Positions 1-6,716 of a stretch of DNA of 13,175 nucleotides are shown here, in pieces (position 1 is the first letter of the stretch; each line of letters starts with the position of its first letter). Location: the NCBI GenBank assembly GCA_934255105.1, contig CAKQNH010000048.1, positions 1 through 13,175 of the forward strand. Direction: 5' to 3'. A program made the position numbers and the translations under genes. Below the pieces are notes generated by a model. That model saw only the letters and a program-made list of their open reading frames with translations. It ran no database searches and was not told the origin of the DNA. The stretch comes from an uncultured Pirellulaceae bacterium (GTDB lineage: Bacteria; Planctomycetota; Planctomycetia; Pirellulales; Pirellulaceae).

Positions 1-234
1 ACAAGCTGGAAGCTTATCCCACGATAACAGGATGGAAGGTTGTGCCACGATGACAAGCTGGAAGCTTATCCCACGATGACAAGCTGGAAGCTTATCCCAC
101 GATAACAGGATGGAAGGTTGTGCCACGATGACAAGCTGGAAGCTTATCCCACGATAACAAGCTGGAAGGTTGTGCCACGATGACAAGCTGGAAGCTTATC
201 CCACGACGACAAGCTGGAAGCTTATCCCACGATA
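1..234. repeat. Tandem array of nine 26-bp units, non-coding
   Basis: Nine contiguous 26-bp units start at 1, 27, 53, 79, 105, 131, 157, 183 and 209. Type A (units 1, 3, 4, 6, 8, 9) has the core AAGCTGGAAGCTTATCCCAC; type B (units 2, 5) has AGGATGGAAGGTTGTGCCAC; unit 7 is a hybrid with the left half of A and the right half of B. Units 1-3 and 4-6 form the same A-B-A order, a 78-bp higher-order repeat differing at one base (78 versus 156). Each A unit contains the small palindrome AAGCT-GGA-AGCTT. The frame that reads TSWKLIPR meets a stop at nearly every unit junction, and 26 is not a multiple of 3, so I judge it non-coding. The array touches the window edge and probably continues upstream. 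Its role is unknown; similar short intergenic repeats are, as I recall, common in planctomycete genomes. Confidence 0.95.
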
Positions 235-264
235 ACTTGGCAATCAGCGATAGAGGAATGCACT

Positions 265-729
265 ATGTTAAGCGACCAAGAACGCAGCGAGATCGAAGCG
301 GAGCTGTCCAAGTATCCAACCAAGTTGGCGGTCGGCCCCGAAGCGCTCAAAATCGTGCAGAAGCATCGTGGCTGGGTCTCCGACGAAGGGCTGCAGGATG
401 TTGCTGAGATGCTGAAGCTCGCCCCCGCCGAGTTGGAAAGCGTCGCTACGTTTTATACGATGATTTTTCGCAGGCCGGTCGGTCGGCACGTGATTTTGGT
501 CTGCGACAGCGTGAGCTGCTGGATGCTGGGCTTCCCGAATCTTCTTCAGCAACTCACCCGACGGCTGGGGATTGGTTTGGGCGAGACCAGTAGCGACGGA
601 CGCTTCACATTGTTACCGATTTCGTGCCTGGGCAATTGCGACCACGCGCCGGCCATGATCATCGACGAGGAACTTTATGGAGACCTGGCTGACGAAAAGA
701 TCGATGCCATCTTGGAAAGCTACCCATGA
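265..729 (+). CDS. nuoE: NADH-quinone oxidoreductase subunit E (NuoE, 24-kDa type)
   Basis: This is a peripheral-arm subunit of complex I that binds the [2Fe-2S] cluster N1a next to the FMN of NuoF. The 154-residue length fits the family. Ligands are visible: Cys80 and Cys85 (CDSVSC) and Cys121 and Cys125 (CLGNC), the thioredoxin-fold ferredoxin pattern. The N-terminal helical part contains VATFYTMIFRRPVGRHVI (about 60-77), which matches my memory of the E. coli protein. The ATG at 265 is preceded by AGAGGAA (252-258) with 6 bases of spacing. The stop overlaps the nuoF start as ATGA, so the two are translationally coupled. The tandem array ends only 30 bp upstream, and I see no good -35/-10 pair in that gap, so transcription probably comes from further upstream. 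Confidence 0.97.
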   Translation: MLSDQERSEIEAELSKYPTKLAVGPEALKIVQKHRGWVSDEGLQDVAEMLKLAPAELESVATFYTMIFRRPVGRHVILVCDSVSCWMLGFPNLLQQLTRRLGIGLGETSSDGRFTLLPISCLGNCDHAPAMIIDEELYGDLADEKIDAILESYP

Positions 730-2036
730 GCCAGGAAACACCGCTAACCAAGAACATCCGTCCCGATCGCGAACCGCTTGACATCGCCGGCTACGAACAG
801 GTCGGCGGCTATCAGGCCGTGCGCAAGGTGCTGCGCGAGATGTCTTCGCAGGATGTGCAAGACATGGTGACCGCCGCGAATCTTCGTGGCTGCGGTGGTG
901 CGGGATTCCCGACCGGCAAGAAGTGGAGCTTTGTACCGATGGGAAAGGATGCTCGGCGGCCGAAGTACTTAGCCGTCAATGCAGATGAGATGGAACCCGG
1001 AACATTTAAGGACCGCTGGCTGTTGGAAGGCGATCCCCATTCCATTGTCGAAGCGGCCATCGTGGCGGCTTATGCGATCGAAGCGGGCGTCGCGTACATC
1101 TTTCTGCGGTGGGCTTATAAACTGGCCGCTAAGCGCATCCAAGCAGCGATTGCCGAGGCTTATCAGCAGGGTTATCTGGGGACGAATATTCTGGGTAGCG
1201 GATACGATTTAGAAATGCATCTACACGTCAGCGCCGGGCGATACATGTGCGGCGAGGAGACCGGTTTGTTGAATGCACTGGAGGGACGACGGGCGTCACC
1301 GCGGGCCAAGCCACCGTACCCTCAAGTCAGCGGGTTATGGGGTTCTCCGACCGTGGTCAACAACGTCGAGACGCTGGCCAATGTGCCGCACATCGTCAAT
1401 AGGGGTGCTGACTGGTTCAAAAGCTTGAGCCTATCGGACGGCAGTGGGGGGACGAAGCTGTACGGTGCCAGCGGTCGCGTCAAGCGACCGGGGCTTTGGG
1501 AATTGCCGATGGGAACGCCACTGCGAGAAATCTTGGAGGAGCATGCTGGCGGCATGCGCGACGGCTATAAGTTTCGAGGGTTGTTGCCGGGCGGTGCGTC
1601 CACAGATTTCTTGGTCGAAGAGCACCTCGATGTGGCTATGGACTTCGACTCGGTTGGGAAAGTGGGTAGCCGACTCGGTACGGGCACCATCATCGTGCTG
1701 GACGATCGAACTTGTCCGATCGGGATGATTTGCAATCTGCAGAAATTCTTCGCTCAGGAATCATGCGGCTACTGTACCCCTTGTCGAGATGGCCTGCCGT
1801 GGATGGCACGCATCTTGCAAGCCCTCGAAGATGGAGATGGGCAGGAGCGAGAACTGCACATTCTGGAACAACACACGAAATGGCTAGGGCCGGGACATAC
1901 GTTTTGCGCATTGGCACCAGGCGCGATGGAGCCTTTGCAAAGCGGATTGAAGTTTTTCCGAGAAGATTTTGAGCAACATATCCGCGATCGCGGATGTTCT
2001 TATAAGCGAGCTCTCGACTCAATTGGAGCGCGTTGA
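726..2036 (+). CDS. nuoF: NADH-quinone oxidoreductase subunit F (NuoF, FMN and NADH binding)
   Basis: NuoF oxidises NADH at FMN and passes electrons to the N3 [4Fe-4S] cluster. The protein has 436 residues, close to the family length. In order: the glycine-rich FMN/NADH loop RGCGGAGFPTGKKW (54-67), NADEMEPGTFKDR (85-97), GRYMCGEETGLLNALEGRR (171-189), SPTVVNNVETLANVP (207-221), and the N3 ligands Cys347, Cys350, Cys353 (ESCGYCTPCRDG) plus Cys394 (HTFCALAPGA). NADEMEP and GRYxCGEET are the E. coli-style variants. One oddity: the first loop has Cys56 (codon TGC) where the family almost always has Arg (RGRGGAGF). The ATG at 726 overlaps the nuoE stop as ATGA, with GGAAAG at 714-719 as ribosome binding site. 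The C-terminus shares one base with nuoG at TGATG. Confidence 0.98.
   Translation: MSQETPLTKNIRPDREPLDIAGYEQVGGYQAVRKVLREMSSQDVQDMVTAANLRGCGGAGFPTGKKWSFVPMGKDARRPKYLAVNADEMEPGTFKDRWLLEGDPHSIVEAAIVAAYAIEAGVAYIFLRWAYKLAAKRIQAAIAEAYQQGYLGTNILGSGYDLEMHLHVSAGRYMCGEETGLLNALEGRRASPRAKPPYPQVSGLWGSPTVVNNVETLANVPHIVNRGADWFKSLSLSDGSGGTKLYGASGRVKRPGLWELPMGTPLREILEEHAGGMRDGYKFRGLLPGGASTDFLVEEHLDVAMDFDSVGKVGSRLGTGTIIVLDDRTCPIGMICNLQKFFAQESCGYCTPCRDGLPWMARILQALEDGDGQERELHILEQHTKWLGPGHTFCALAPGAMEPLQSGLKFFREDFEQHIRDRGCSYKRALDSIGAR
2025..2028 (+). promoter_or_regulatory. Ribosome binding site that decides the nuoG start
   Basis: GGAG lies 7 bases before the ATG at 2036. A TTG at 2033 is in frame one codon earlier, but with only 4 bases of spacing. 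The ATG is therefore preferred. Confidence 0.6.
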
Positions 2037-4819
2037 TGCCAACAATATACATCGAGAATAAACCTTACGAGGTGCCCGCCGGACAGAACGTATTGCACGC
2101 CTGCCTCTCGCTCGGTTTCAATCTGCCCTATTTCTGCTGGCATCCAGGCATGCACTCGATAGGAGCGTGCCGGCAATGCGCGGTGAAGCATTTCAAGGAT
2201 GAGAGCGATACGCATGGGCGAGTCGAGATGGCTTGTATGTTGAACGCGGCCGAAGGGACGCGAGTCTCGATCAGCGATCCCGACGCCGCTGAGTTCCGAA
2301 CCGCAGTGTGCGAGTGGCTAATGACCAATCACCCTCACGACTGCCCGGTCTGCGACGAAGGGGGCGAATGCCATCTGCAGGACATGGTCGTGATGACCGG
2401 CCACAACTATCGCCGCTTTCGCTACAAAAAGCGGACTCACCGCAATCAGGATCTGGGCCCGTTTATCAATCACGAAATGAACCGTTGCATCGCCTGCTAT
2501 CGTTGCACGCGTTTTTATAACGACCATGCGGGTGGACGCGATCTGACCGTCCTCAACTCGCACAACCATCTATACTTTGGCCGCGATGAAGATGGCGTGC
2601 TCGAGAGTGAATTCAGCGGCAATCTGATCGAGGTTTGCCCCACGGGTGTCTTTACCGATAAGACATTGAAACAGCACTTTACCCGCAAGTGGGACTTGCA
2701 GACAGCTCCGTCAGTGTGTGCGCATTGCAGCGTCGGCTGCAATACGATCCCAGGGGAACGCTACGGCATCTTGCGACGCATCCGCAACCGCTACAATGAG
2801 CAAGTCAACGGCTATTGGCTGTGCGACCGCGGGCGTTTCGGATACGAGTTCGTCAACGATCCGCACCGCATCCGCCAGGCGTTGGTGCGGTCCAAGGATG
2901 AACACAACCTCGCGCAACGGAGTGTGGAACTACCATTGTCGGACGAGGGAGGCTGTGGTGCACTGCGGCCGGCTACGCGCAACGCTGCGCTGGAGCGCGC
3001 GGCTGAGCAGCTACGGGATTCCCAGAGCGTGATCGGCATTGGCTCGCCGCGCGCATCGTTAGAGGCCAACTTCGCATTGCGGACATTGGTTGGCCCAGAA
3101 CGTTTTTACTGTGGCGTGTCGGACCAAGATTGTAGTGACATCGACAGCGTCTTGAAGATCCTGCAACAGGGTCCGGCTCGCAGCCCGTCTCTGGCAGACA
3201 TCGGCCGTGCTGATGCAACGTTGATTTTGGGCGAAGACATTTCCAATACGGCACCGATGATGGCGTTGGGGGTCAGACAAGCTGGGCTGGTGCAGGCGAT
3301 GGGCATCGCCGATGAGCTGCACATCCCTGCCTGGCACGACACGGCGGTCCGCGAAGCGATCCAGAAGGAGCGCGGGCCTTTGTTCATCGCCACACCATCG
3401 GCCACGCGTTTGGATGACTTGGCAGCGCAGCTCTACCGCGCCGCGCCAGATGATATTGCTCGGCTGGGTTTCGCCATTGCTCGTGCATTGAGCGAGGAAT
3501 CGCCCGCCGTGGACAATCTTTCCCAAGAGCTGGCGGACTTGGCACAGACCATTGCCGCGTCCCTGCGCGACTCCAAACGACCACTGATTATCTCCGGCAC
3601 GAGCCTGAGAAGTAAGTCAGTCTTACAAGCTGCCGCCAATGTGGCTTGGGCCTTGTGCGCGCAAGGCTTGCCCGCTGAACTATCCTACGCGGTACCTGAA
3701 TGCAATAGCCTGGGGATGGGGCTGCTGGGTGAGCGTGGAATCGAAACGGCCTGCGAAGAACTGGCCAGTGGCCGGGCCAAAACGCTGATTGTTCTTGAAA
3801 ACGATTTATATCGCCGCGCCGATGCGGCCACCATCGACAAACTGCTCGGCGCTGCGGAGCAGGTGATTGTCATCGACCATCTACCGCACCCCACGATGGC
3901 CCGCGCCGACATCGTCTTGCCCGCTGCCACCTTCGCCGAAGGGGACGGGACGCTGGTCAACAACGAGGGCCGGGCGCAGCGGAGCTACCAGGTGTTCGTG
4001 TCGGCCGGTGAAGTCCAGGAGAGCTGGCGTTGGTTGCGCGATATGATGATCACAGCCGGAAACCAGACAGCCCAGACATGGTCCGCGCTCGATGATCTCA
4101 CCTCAGCGCTCGCCAAGTCGCTGCCTGCGTTGGCAGGTCTGTCTGAGGTTGCGCCGTCGGCTGAGTTTCGCATGGCTGGGGAGAAGATTCCGCGCCAACC
4201 ACATCGCTACAGCGGGCGAACTGCCATCCACGCGGACGTGGACGTCAGCGAATCGCCGCCGCCGGATGACCCCGATTCGCCCCTGGCATTTTCGATGGAA
4301 GGCTACCAGGGTCAGCCACCCTCCGCATTGATTCCCCGCTACTGGTCGCCTGGTTGGAATTCGGTCCAATCGCTGAACAAGTTCCAAGAAGAGGTCGGCG
4401 GGTCGCTCAAGGGCGGGGACGCAGGCCACCGCTTGATCGAACCGTCTGACAGTCCCCAGGCCCTGTATTTCGACACGGTCCCCAATCCGTTTTCCGCGCG
4501 AGTCGATCAGTGGCTGGCTGTGCCGTTATACCATGTGTTTGGCTCGGAAGAATTGAGCTCTCGCGCAATCGCCGTAATGAAGCTTGTTCCGCGGCCGTAC
4601 GTAGCAGTCAACCCACTCGACGCCGAACACCTAGAAGTGGTAGATGGGCAGGAAGTGGAGCTGGCATCCGAGGGAAGCACATATCGCTGGCCGATGAAGA
4701 TCGACGCGGCGCTCGGGCAGGGAATGATTGGACTGCCTGCCGAGTTGCCGCAGACGGCGGCGATTCGCCTACCGGAGTGGTTGTCGATAAGCAAAGTAGC
4801 AGTTGCGAGTAATCTGTAG
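2036..4819 (+). CDS. nuoG: NADH-quinone oxidoreductase subunit G (NuoG, 75-kDa type, with N7 site)
   Basis: This is the large iron-sulfur subunit of the complex I peripheral arm, relaying electrons from NuoF/N3 toward NuoI. It has 927 residues, similar to E. coli NuoG (about 900). N-terminal [2Fe-2S] N1b ligands: Cys34, Cys45, Cys48, Cys67. His-ligated N5: His99, Cys103, Cys106, Cys112. N4: Cys151, Cys154, Cys157 (CIACYRC) and Cys201 (EVCPTG). The off-path N7 site is complete: Cys228, Cys231, Cys235 (CAHCSVGC) and Cys263 (GYWLCDRGRFG). The rest is the molybdopterin-oxidoreductase-like domain without cofactor; IGIGSPRASLEANFALR (near residue 330) and PGWNSVQSLNKFQEEVGG near the C-terminus resemble E. 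coli. The stop codon TAG at 4817-4819 lies inside the first copy of the repeat described at 4816-4926, so the last residues may have been set by that element. I chose the ATG at 2036 over the TTG at 2033. Confidence 0.97.
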   Translation: MPTIYIENKPYEVPAGQNVLHACLSLGFNLPYFCWHPGMHSIGACRQCAVKHFKDESDTHGRVEMACMLNAAEGTRVSISDPDAAEFRTAVCEWLMTNHPHDCPVCDEGGECHLQDMVVMTGHNYRRFRYKKRTHRNQDLGPFINHEMNRCIACYRCTRFYNDHAGGRDLTVLNSHNHLYFGRDEDGVLESEFSGNLIEVCPTGVFTDKTLKQHFTRKWDLQTAPSVCAHCSVGCNTIPGERYGILRRIRNRYNEQVNGYWLCDRGRFGYEFVNDPHRIRQALVRSKDEHNLAQRSVELPLSDEGGCGALRPATRNAALERAAEQLRDSQSVIGIGSPRASLEANFALRTLVGPERFYCGVSDQDCSDIDSVLKILQQGPARSPSLADIGRADATLILGEDISNTAPMMALGVRQAGLVQAMGIADELHIPAWHDTAVREAIQKERGPLFIATPSATRLDDLAAQLYRAAPDDIARLGFAIARALSEESPAVDNLSQELADLAQTIAASLRDSKRPLIISGTSLRSKSVLQAAANVAWALCAQGLPAELSYAVPECNSLGMGLLGERGIETACEELASGRAKTLIVLENDLYRRADAATIDKLLGAAEQVIVIDHLPHPTMARADIVLPAATFAEGDGTLVNNEGRAQRSYQVFVSAGEVQESWRWLRDMMITAGNQTAQTWSALDDLTSALAKSLPALAGLSEVAPSAEFRMAGEKIPRQPHRYSGRTAIHADVDVSESPPPDDPDSPLAFSMEGYQGQPPSALIPRYWSPGWNSVQSLNKFQEEVGGSLKGGDAGHRLIEPSDSPQALYFDTVPNPFSARVDQWLAVPLYHVFGSEELSSRAIAVMKLVPRPYVAVNPLDAEHLEVVDGQEVELASEGSTYRWPMKIDAALGQGMIGLPAELPQTAAIRLPEWLSISKVAVASNL

Positions 4820-4926
4820 TGGAACTCGCCAAGAGTTTCGAAGATTGAGAGTAAGTCGTAGCGGAACTCGCCAAGAGTTTCGAGGGTTGTCAACGCGGGG
4901 CCGAAAGTCTTGGCGGCTTCCGCTAC
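4816..4926. repeat. Two direct and one inverted copy of a 25-nt repeat, forming a long hairpin
   Basis: Copy 1 (4816-4840) and copy 2 (4858-4882) share GTAG, then T or C, then GGAACTCGCCAAGAGTTTCG, with a period of 42 bp. A third copy in reverse orientation lies at 4902-4926. Copies 2 and 3 can pair along 25 positions with two mismatches (4867/4917 and 4877/4907) and one G-T wobble (4868/4916), around a 19-nt loop. Each direct copy also has its own mini-hairpin, AACTC-GCCAA-GAGTT. The structure lies inside the operon, 27 bp before nuoH, and has no T-tract after it. It could therefore stabilise the upstream mRNA, or partly block readthrough or translation; this is inference. It resembles a REP/MITE-like dispersed element. 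Confidence 0.88.
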
Positions 4927-4953
4927 GGGTACAGAGAGAAGGGTTTCCTTAGC

Positions 4954-5907
4954 ATGAACGATGTCGTGGTCTCATTGCTAACCGTCGTTGGAGTACTGTT
5001 GCTGGTACTGACGATCGCCGGTGCGCTGATTTGGGTCGAACGGCGACTGCTCGCGTTCTGGCAGGAGCGATTGGGCCCGAACCGAGTGGGGCCGTTTGGA
5101 TTGCTGCAGGTGGTAGCCGACATGATCAAAATCATGACCAAAGAGGATTGGATCCCTCCGTTTGCAGACAAGGCTGTGTTTGTTCTTGCGCCCGCGATCC
5201 TAGTCGTCACGACGTTGATGTCATTCGCCGTGATCGCGTTCGCCCCTGGGCTCGTCGTTTCCGATTTGGACGTGGGGCTGTTGTTTGTGTTGGGGATGTC
5301 GTCGCTGGGAGTCTATAGCGTCGCGTTGGCCGGTTGGTCGTCGAATAGCAAGTATTCGTTGTTGGGCAGCCTGCGTGCGGTCGGTCAGATGCTGGGGTAT
5401 GAAGTCTTCATGGGGCTGTCGCTGATGGGGGTGGTGATGTTGGCCGGCAGCTTTCGGCTGAGCGACATCGTGGCGGCGCAGCGCGAGCTGTGGTTTTGCG
5501 TTCCGCAGCTTGCCGGTTTGGTATTGTTTGTCGTGGCGGGTTTTGCTGAAACGCGGCGTCTGCCGTTCGACCTTCCGGAAGCGGAGGGCGAATTGGTAGC
5601 CGGTTATCACACCGAGTATTCTGGTATGAAATTTGCCATGTTTTTTCTAGGTGAGTATATCGGTGTGACCTTGATTTCCGCGTTGACCGTCGCGATGTTT
5701 TTTGGTGGATGGTTGGGACCGTGGTTGCCAGGTGTGGTGTGGTTTGTACTTAAGACATCTTGCATGATCTGCGTTTTCATTCTGGTCCGAGCAACCTTGC
5801 CGCGGCCACGTTACGACCAACTGATGACGTTCGGATGGACCATCATGTTGCCATTGTCACTGGTTAATTTGTTGGTGACGGCGGCAGTTATATTGTGGCG
5901 AATTTGA
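4954..5907 (+). CDS. nuoH: NADH-quinone oxidoreductase subunit H (NuoH, membrane heel subunit)
   Basis: NuoH is the membrane subunit (ND1 type) that forms most of the quinone entry channel and couples quinone reduction to proton movement. It has 317 residues and several hydrophobic helices (the family has eight). Conserved signatures: ERRLLAFWQERLGPNRVGP (29-47) followed by LQVVADMIKIMTKEDWIPP (51-69); and the charged loop FAETRRLPFDLPEAEGELVA (197-216) continuing to HTEYSGMKF, which carries Glu199, Asp206, Glu209, Glu211, Glu213 and Glu221 of the quinone-site/E-channel region. A possible ribosome binding site AGAAGGG (4937-4943) lies 10 bases before the ATG, slightly far. Unlike every other gene here, nuoH is separated on both sides by non-coding sequence (134 bp before, 293 bp after), with potential hairpins in both gaps. 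Its expression could therefore be set separately. Confidence 0.97.
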   Translation: MNDVVVSLLTVVGVLLLVLTIAGALIWVERRLLAFWQERLGPNRVGPFGLLQVVADMIKIMTKEDWIPPFADKAVFVLAPAILVVTTLMSFAVIAFAPGLVVSDLDVGLLFVLGMSSLGVYSVALAGWSSNSKYSLLGSLRAVGQMLGYEVFMGLSLMGVVMLAGSFRLSDIVAAQRELWFCVPQLAGLVLFVVAGFAETRRLPFDLPEAEGELVAGYHTEYSGMKFAMFFLGEYIGVTLISALTVAMFFGGWLGPWLPGVVWFVLKTSCMICVFILVRATLPRPRYDQLMTFGWTIMLPLSLVNLLVTAAVILWRI

Positions 5908-6067
5908 TCGAGATTGCATTGTTTTTCCTGAAACGGCGAAGATAAGGGTCCGCAACTCGAACGAGCCGGCGGTGCCATACATGACTGACCTACGCGTCGA
6001 CTTTTTAGACCCCACAATTTTTCGCGTCCCCAGCGAGCTTGCCGCGCTGGTGAAGGAGTTTTGAAGC

Positions 6068-6128
6068 TAGCTCACAAAACTTGGCTCTTGCCAGGCAAGC
6101 TGGCATAGGGCCGATGCTTTTTGAGCTA
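6068..6128 (+). promoter_or_regulatory. Nested hairpin in the nuoH-nuoI gap, possible attenuator or mobile remnant
   Basis: The outer arms TAGCTCA (6068-6074) and TGAGCTA (6122-6128) pair perfectly, and AAAA (6076-6079) pairs with TTTT (6118-6121) across a one-base bulge. Inside, GGCTCT (6083-6088) pairs with AGGGCC (6107-6112) with one wobble, and TGCCAG (6089-6094) pairs with CTGGCA (6100-6105) around the loop GCAAG. The inner GC-rich stem is followed after five bases by TTTTT (6118-6122), which resembles a weak intrinsic terminator. Pairing of the outer arms would instead bury the T run. Such a structure could reduce transcription into nuoI-N or mark an RNA processing site; function is inferred from pairing alone. 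Confidence 0.55.
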
Positions 6129-6187
6129 TGGGATATAAAAAGGCGTGTATGCGCTGCCACATTGCAATGCCATAAAGAAACAGAAAT

Positions 6188-6192
6188 AGGAG
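6188..6192 (+). promoter_or_regulatory. Ribosome binding site that decides the nuoI start
   Basis: AGGAG lies 8 bases before the ATG at 6201, a near-ideal site. The upstream in-frame ATG at 6081 has no comparable site, so nuoI is started at 6201. Confidence 0.8.
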
Positions 6193-6200
6193 CGCGATTT

Positions 6201-6716
6201 ATGATCCATCTGCTACGAGGAATTTGGGTGGTGTTCATACACCTGTTTCGTCGGCCAGTGACGATTCAATACCCTGAGCAGAAAGCTTATCTGCCGCCCC
6301 GTTGGCGCGGCCGGATTGTGCTAGCGCGTGATCCAGATGGCGGCGAGCGTTGTGTCGCGTGCCATTTGTGCGCGGTGGTTTGTCCAGTCGCCTGCATCGC
6401 GTTACAAGCAACTGAGGACGAGCATGGCCGTAGATACCCGGAGTTCTTCCGCATCAATTTCTCGCGTTGCATTTTCTGTGGCTTGTGCGAAGAGGCCTGT
6501 CCCACTTACGCCATCCAGTTGACGCCCGACTACGAGATGAGCGAATACAATCGGCAAAACCTAGTCTATGAAAAAGAGGATCTTCTGATCGCCGGGCCGG
6601 GGAAGTACCCCGACTACAATTACTACCGCGTGGCGGGCGTGTCGATCGGGGGCAAAGGCAAAGGGGAAGCAGAAAACGAATCGCCACCCGTGGATCTGCG
6701 AGGTCTGATGCCGTGA
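6201..6716 (+). CDS. nuoI: NADH-quinone oxidoreductase subunit I (NuoI, 2x[4Fe-4S] ferredoxin-type)
   Basis: NuoI (TYKY type) carries clusters N6a and N6b and hands electrons to the terminal N2 cluster in NuoB. It has 171 residues. Two ferredoxin motifs are intact: Cys51, Cys54, Cys57, Cys61 ([12 protein letters not shown]) and Cys90, Cys93, Cys96, Cys100 ([12 protein letters not shown]). An N-terminal amphipathic/hydrophobic helix (about 4-16) would lie on the membrane. The stretches [20 protein letters not shown] (79-98), [10 protein letters not shown] (121-130) and KGEAENE (154-160) match E. coli NuoI as I remember it. An in-frame upstream ATG at 6081 would add 40 residues unlike any NuoI, and the AGGAG at 6188-6192 supports 6201. 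The stop overlaps the nuoJ start as GTGA. Confidence 0.96.
   Translation: MIHLLRGIWVVFIHLFRRPVTIQYPEQKAYLPPRWRGRIVLARDPDGGERCVACHLCAVVCPVACIALQATEDEHGRRYPEFFRINFSRCIFCGLCEEACPTYAIQLTPDYEMSEYNRQNLVYEKEDLLIAGPGKYPDYNYYRVAGVSIGGKGKGEAENESPPVDLRGLMP

Larger units (their letters stand above)
5908..6200. other. 293-bp gap between nuoH and nuoI, no convincing gene
   Basis: In close relatives of this operon type (E. coli) nuoH and nuoI are nearly adjacent, so this gap looks like an insertion or remnant. Its contents are a short open frame at 5981-6064 (27 codons, poor ribosome site), a nested hairpin at 6068-6128, an AT-rich stretch TATAAAAAGG (6134-6143) without a well-placed -35 box, and the nuoI ribosome site. 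The nuoI frame stays open upstream to an ATG at 6081, but that extension runs through the hairpin, has no family similarity that I recognise, and is rejected as coding. I see no transposase fragment. Confidence 0.8.

Noticed and set aside
1..234. DnaA-box-like TTATCC in the type A units, suggesting a replication origin or iteron array
   Set aside because: The 9-mer TTATCCCAC agrees with the consensus TTATNCACA only in its first part, and there is no rep or dnaA gene or AT-rich unwinding region in view.
1..234. CRISPR array
   Set aside because: Units are contiguous and similar along their whole 26 bp, with no unique spacers and no cas genes.
180..407. 75-codon ORF starting in the tandem array and running into nuoE
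   Set aside because: It begins at a repeat junction and overlaps nuoE in another frame; the array frames carry regular stops, so this is a chance ORF.
1690..2052. Long reverse-strand ORFs inside nuoF, nuoG and other nuo genes (for example 1690-2052, 3059-3526, 7082-7681)
   Set aside because: They are antisense shadows of well-supported genes with no recognisable motifs.
6121..6149. Promoter for nuoI from TTGAGC and downstream AT-rich sequence
   Set aside because: TATAAA is 7 bases from TTGAGC, and the correctly spaced hexamers are poor matches.
6081..6200. 40-residue N-terminal extension of NuoI from an ATG at 6081
   Set aside because: It runs through the hairpin, has no good ribosome site and no NuoI similarity; the ATG at 6201 has an AGGAG at ideal spacing.
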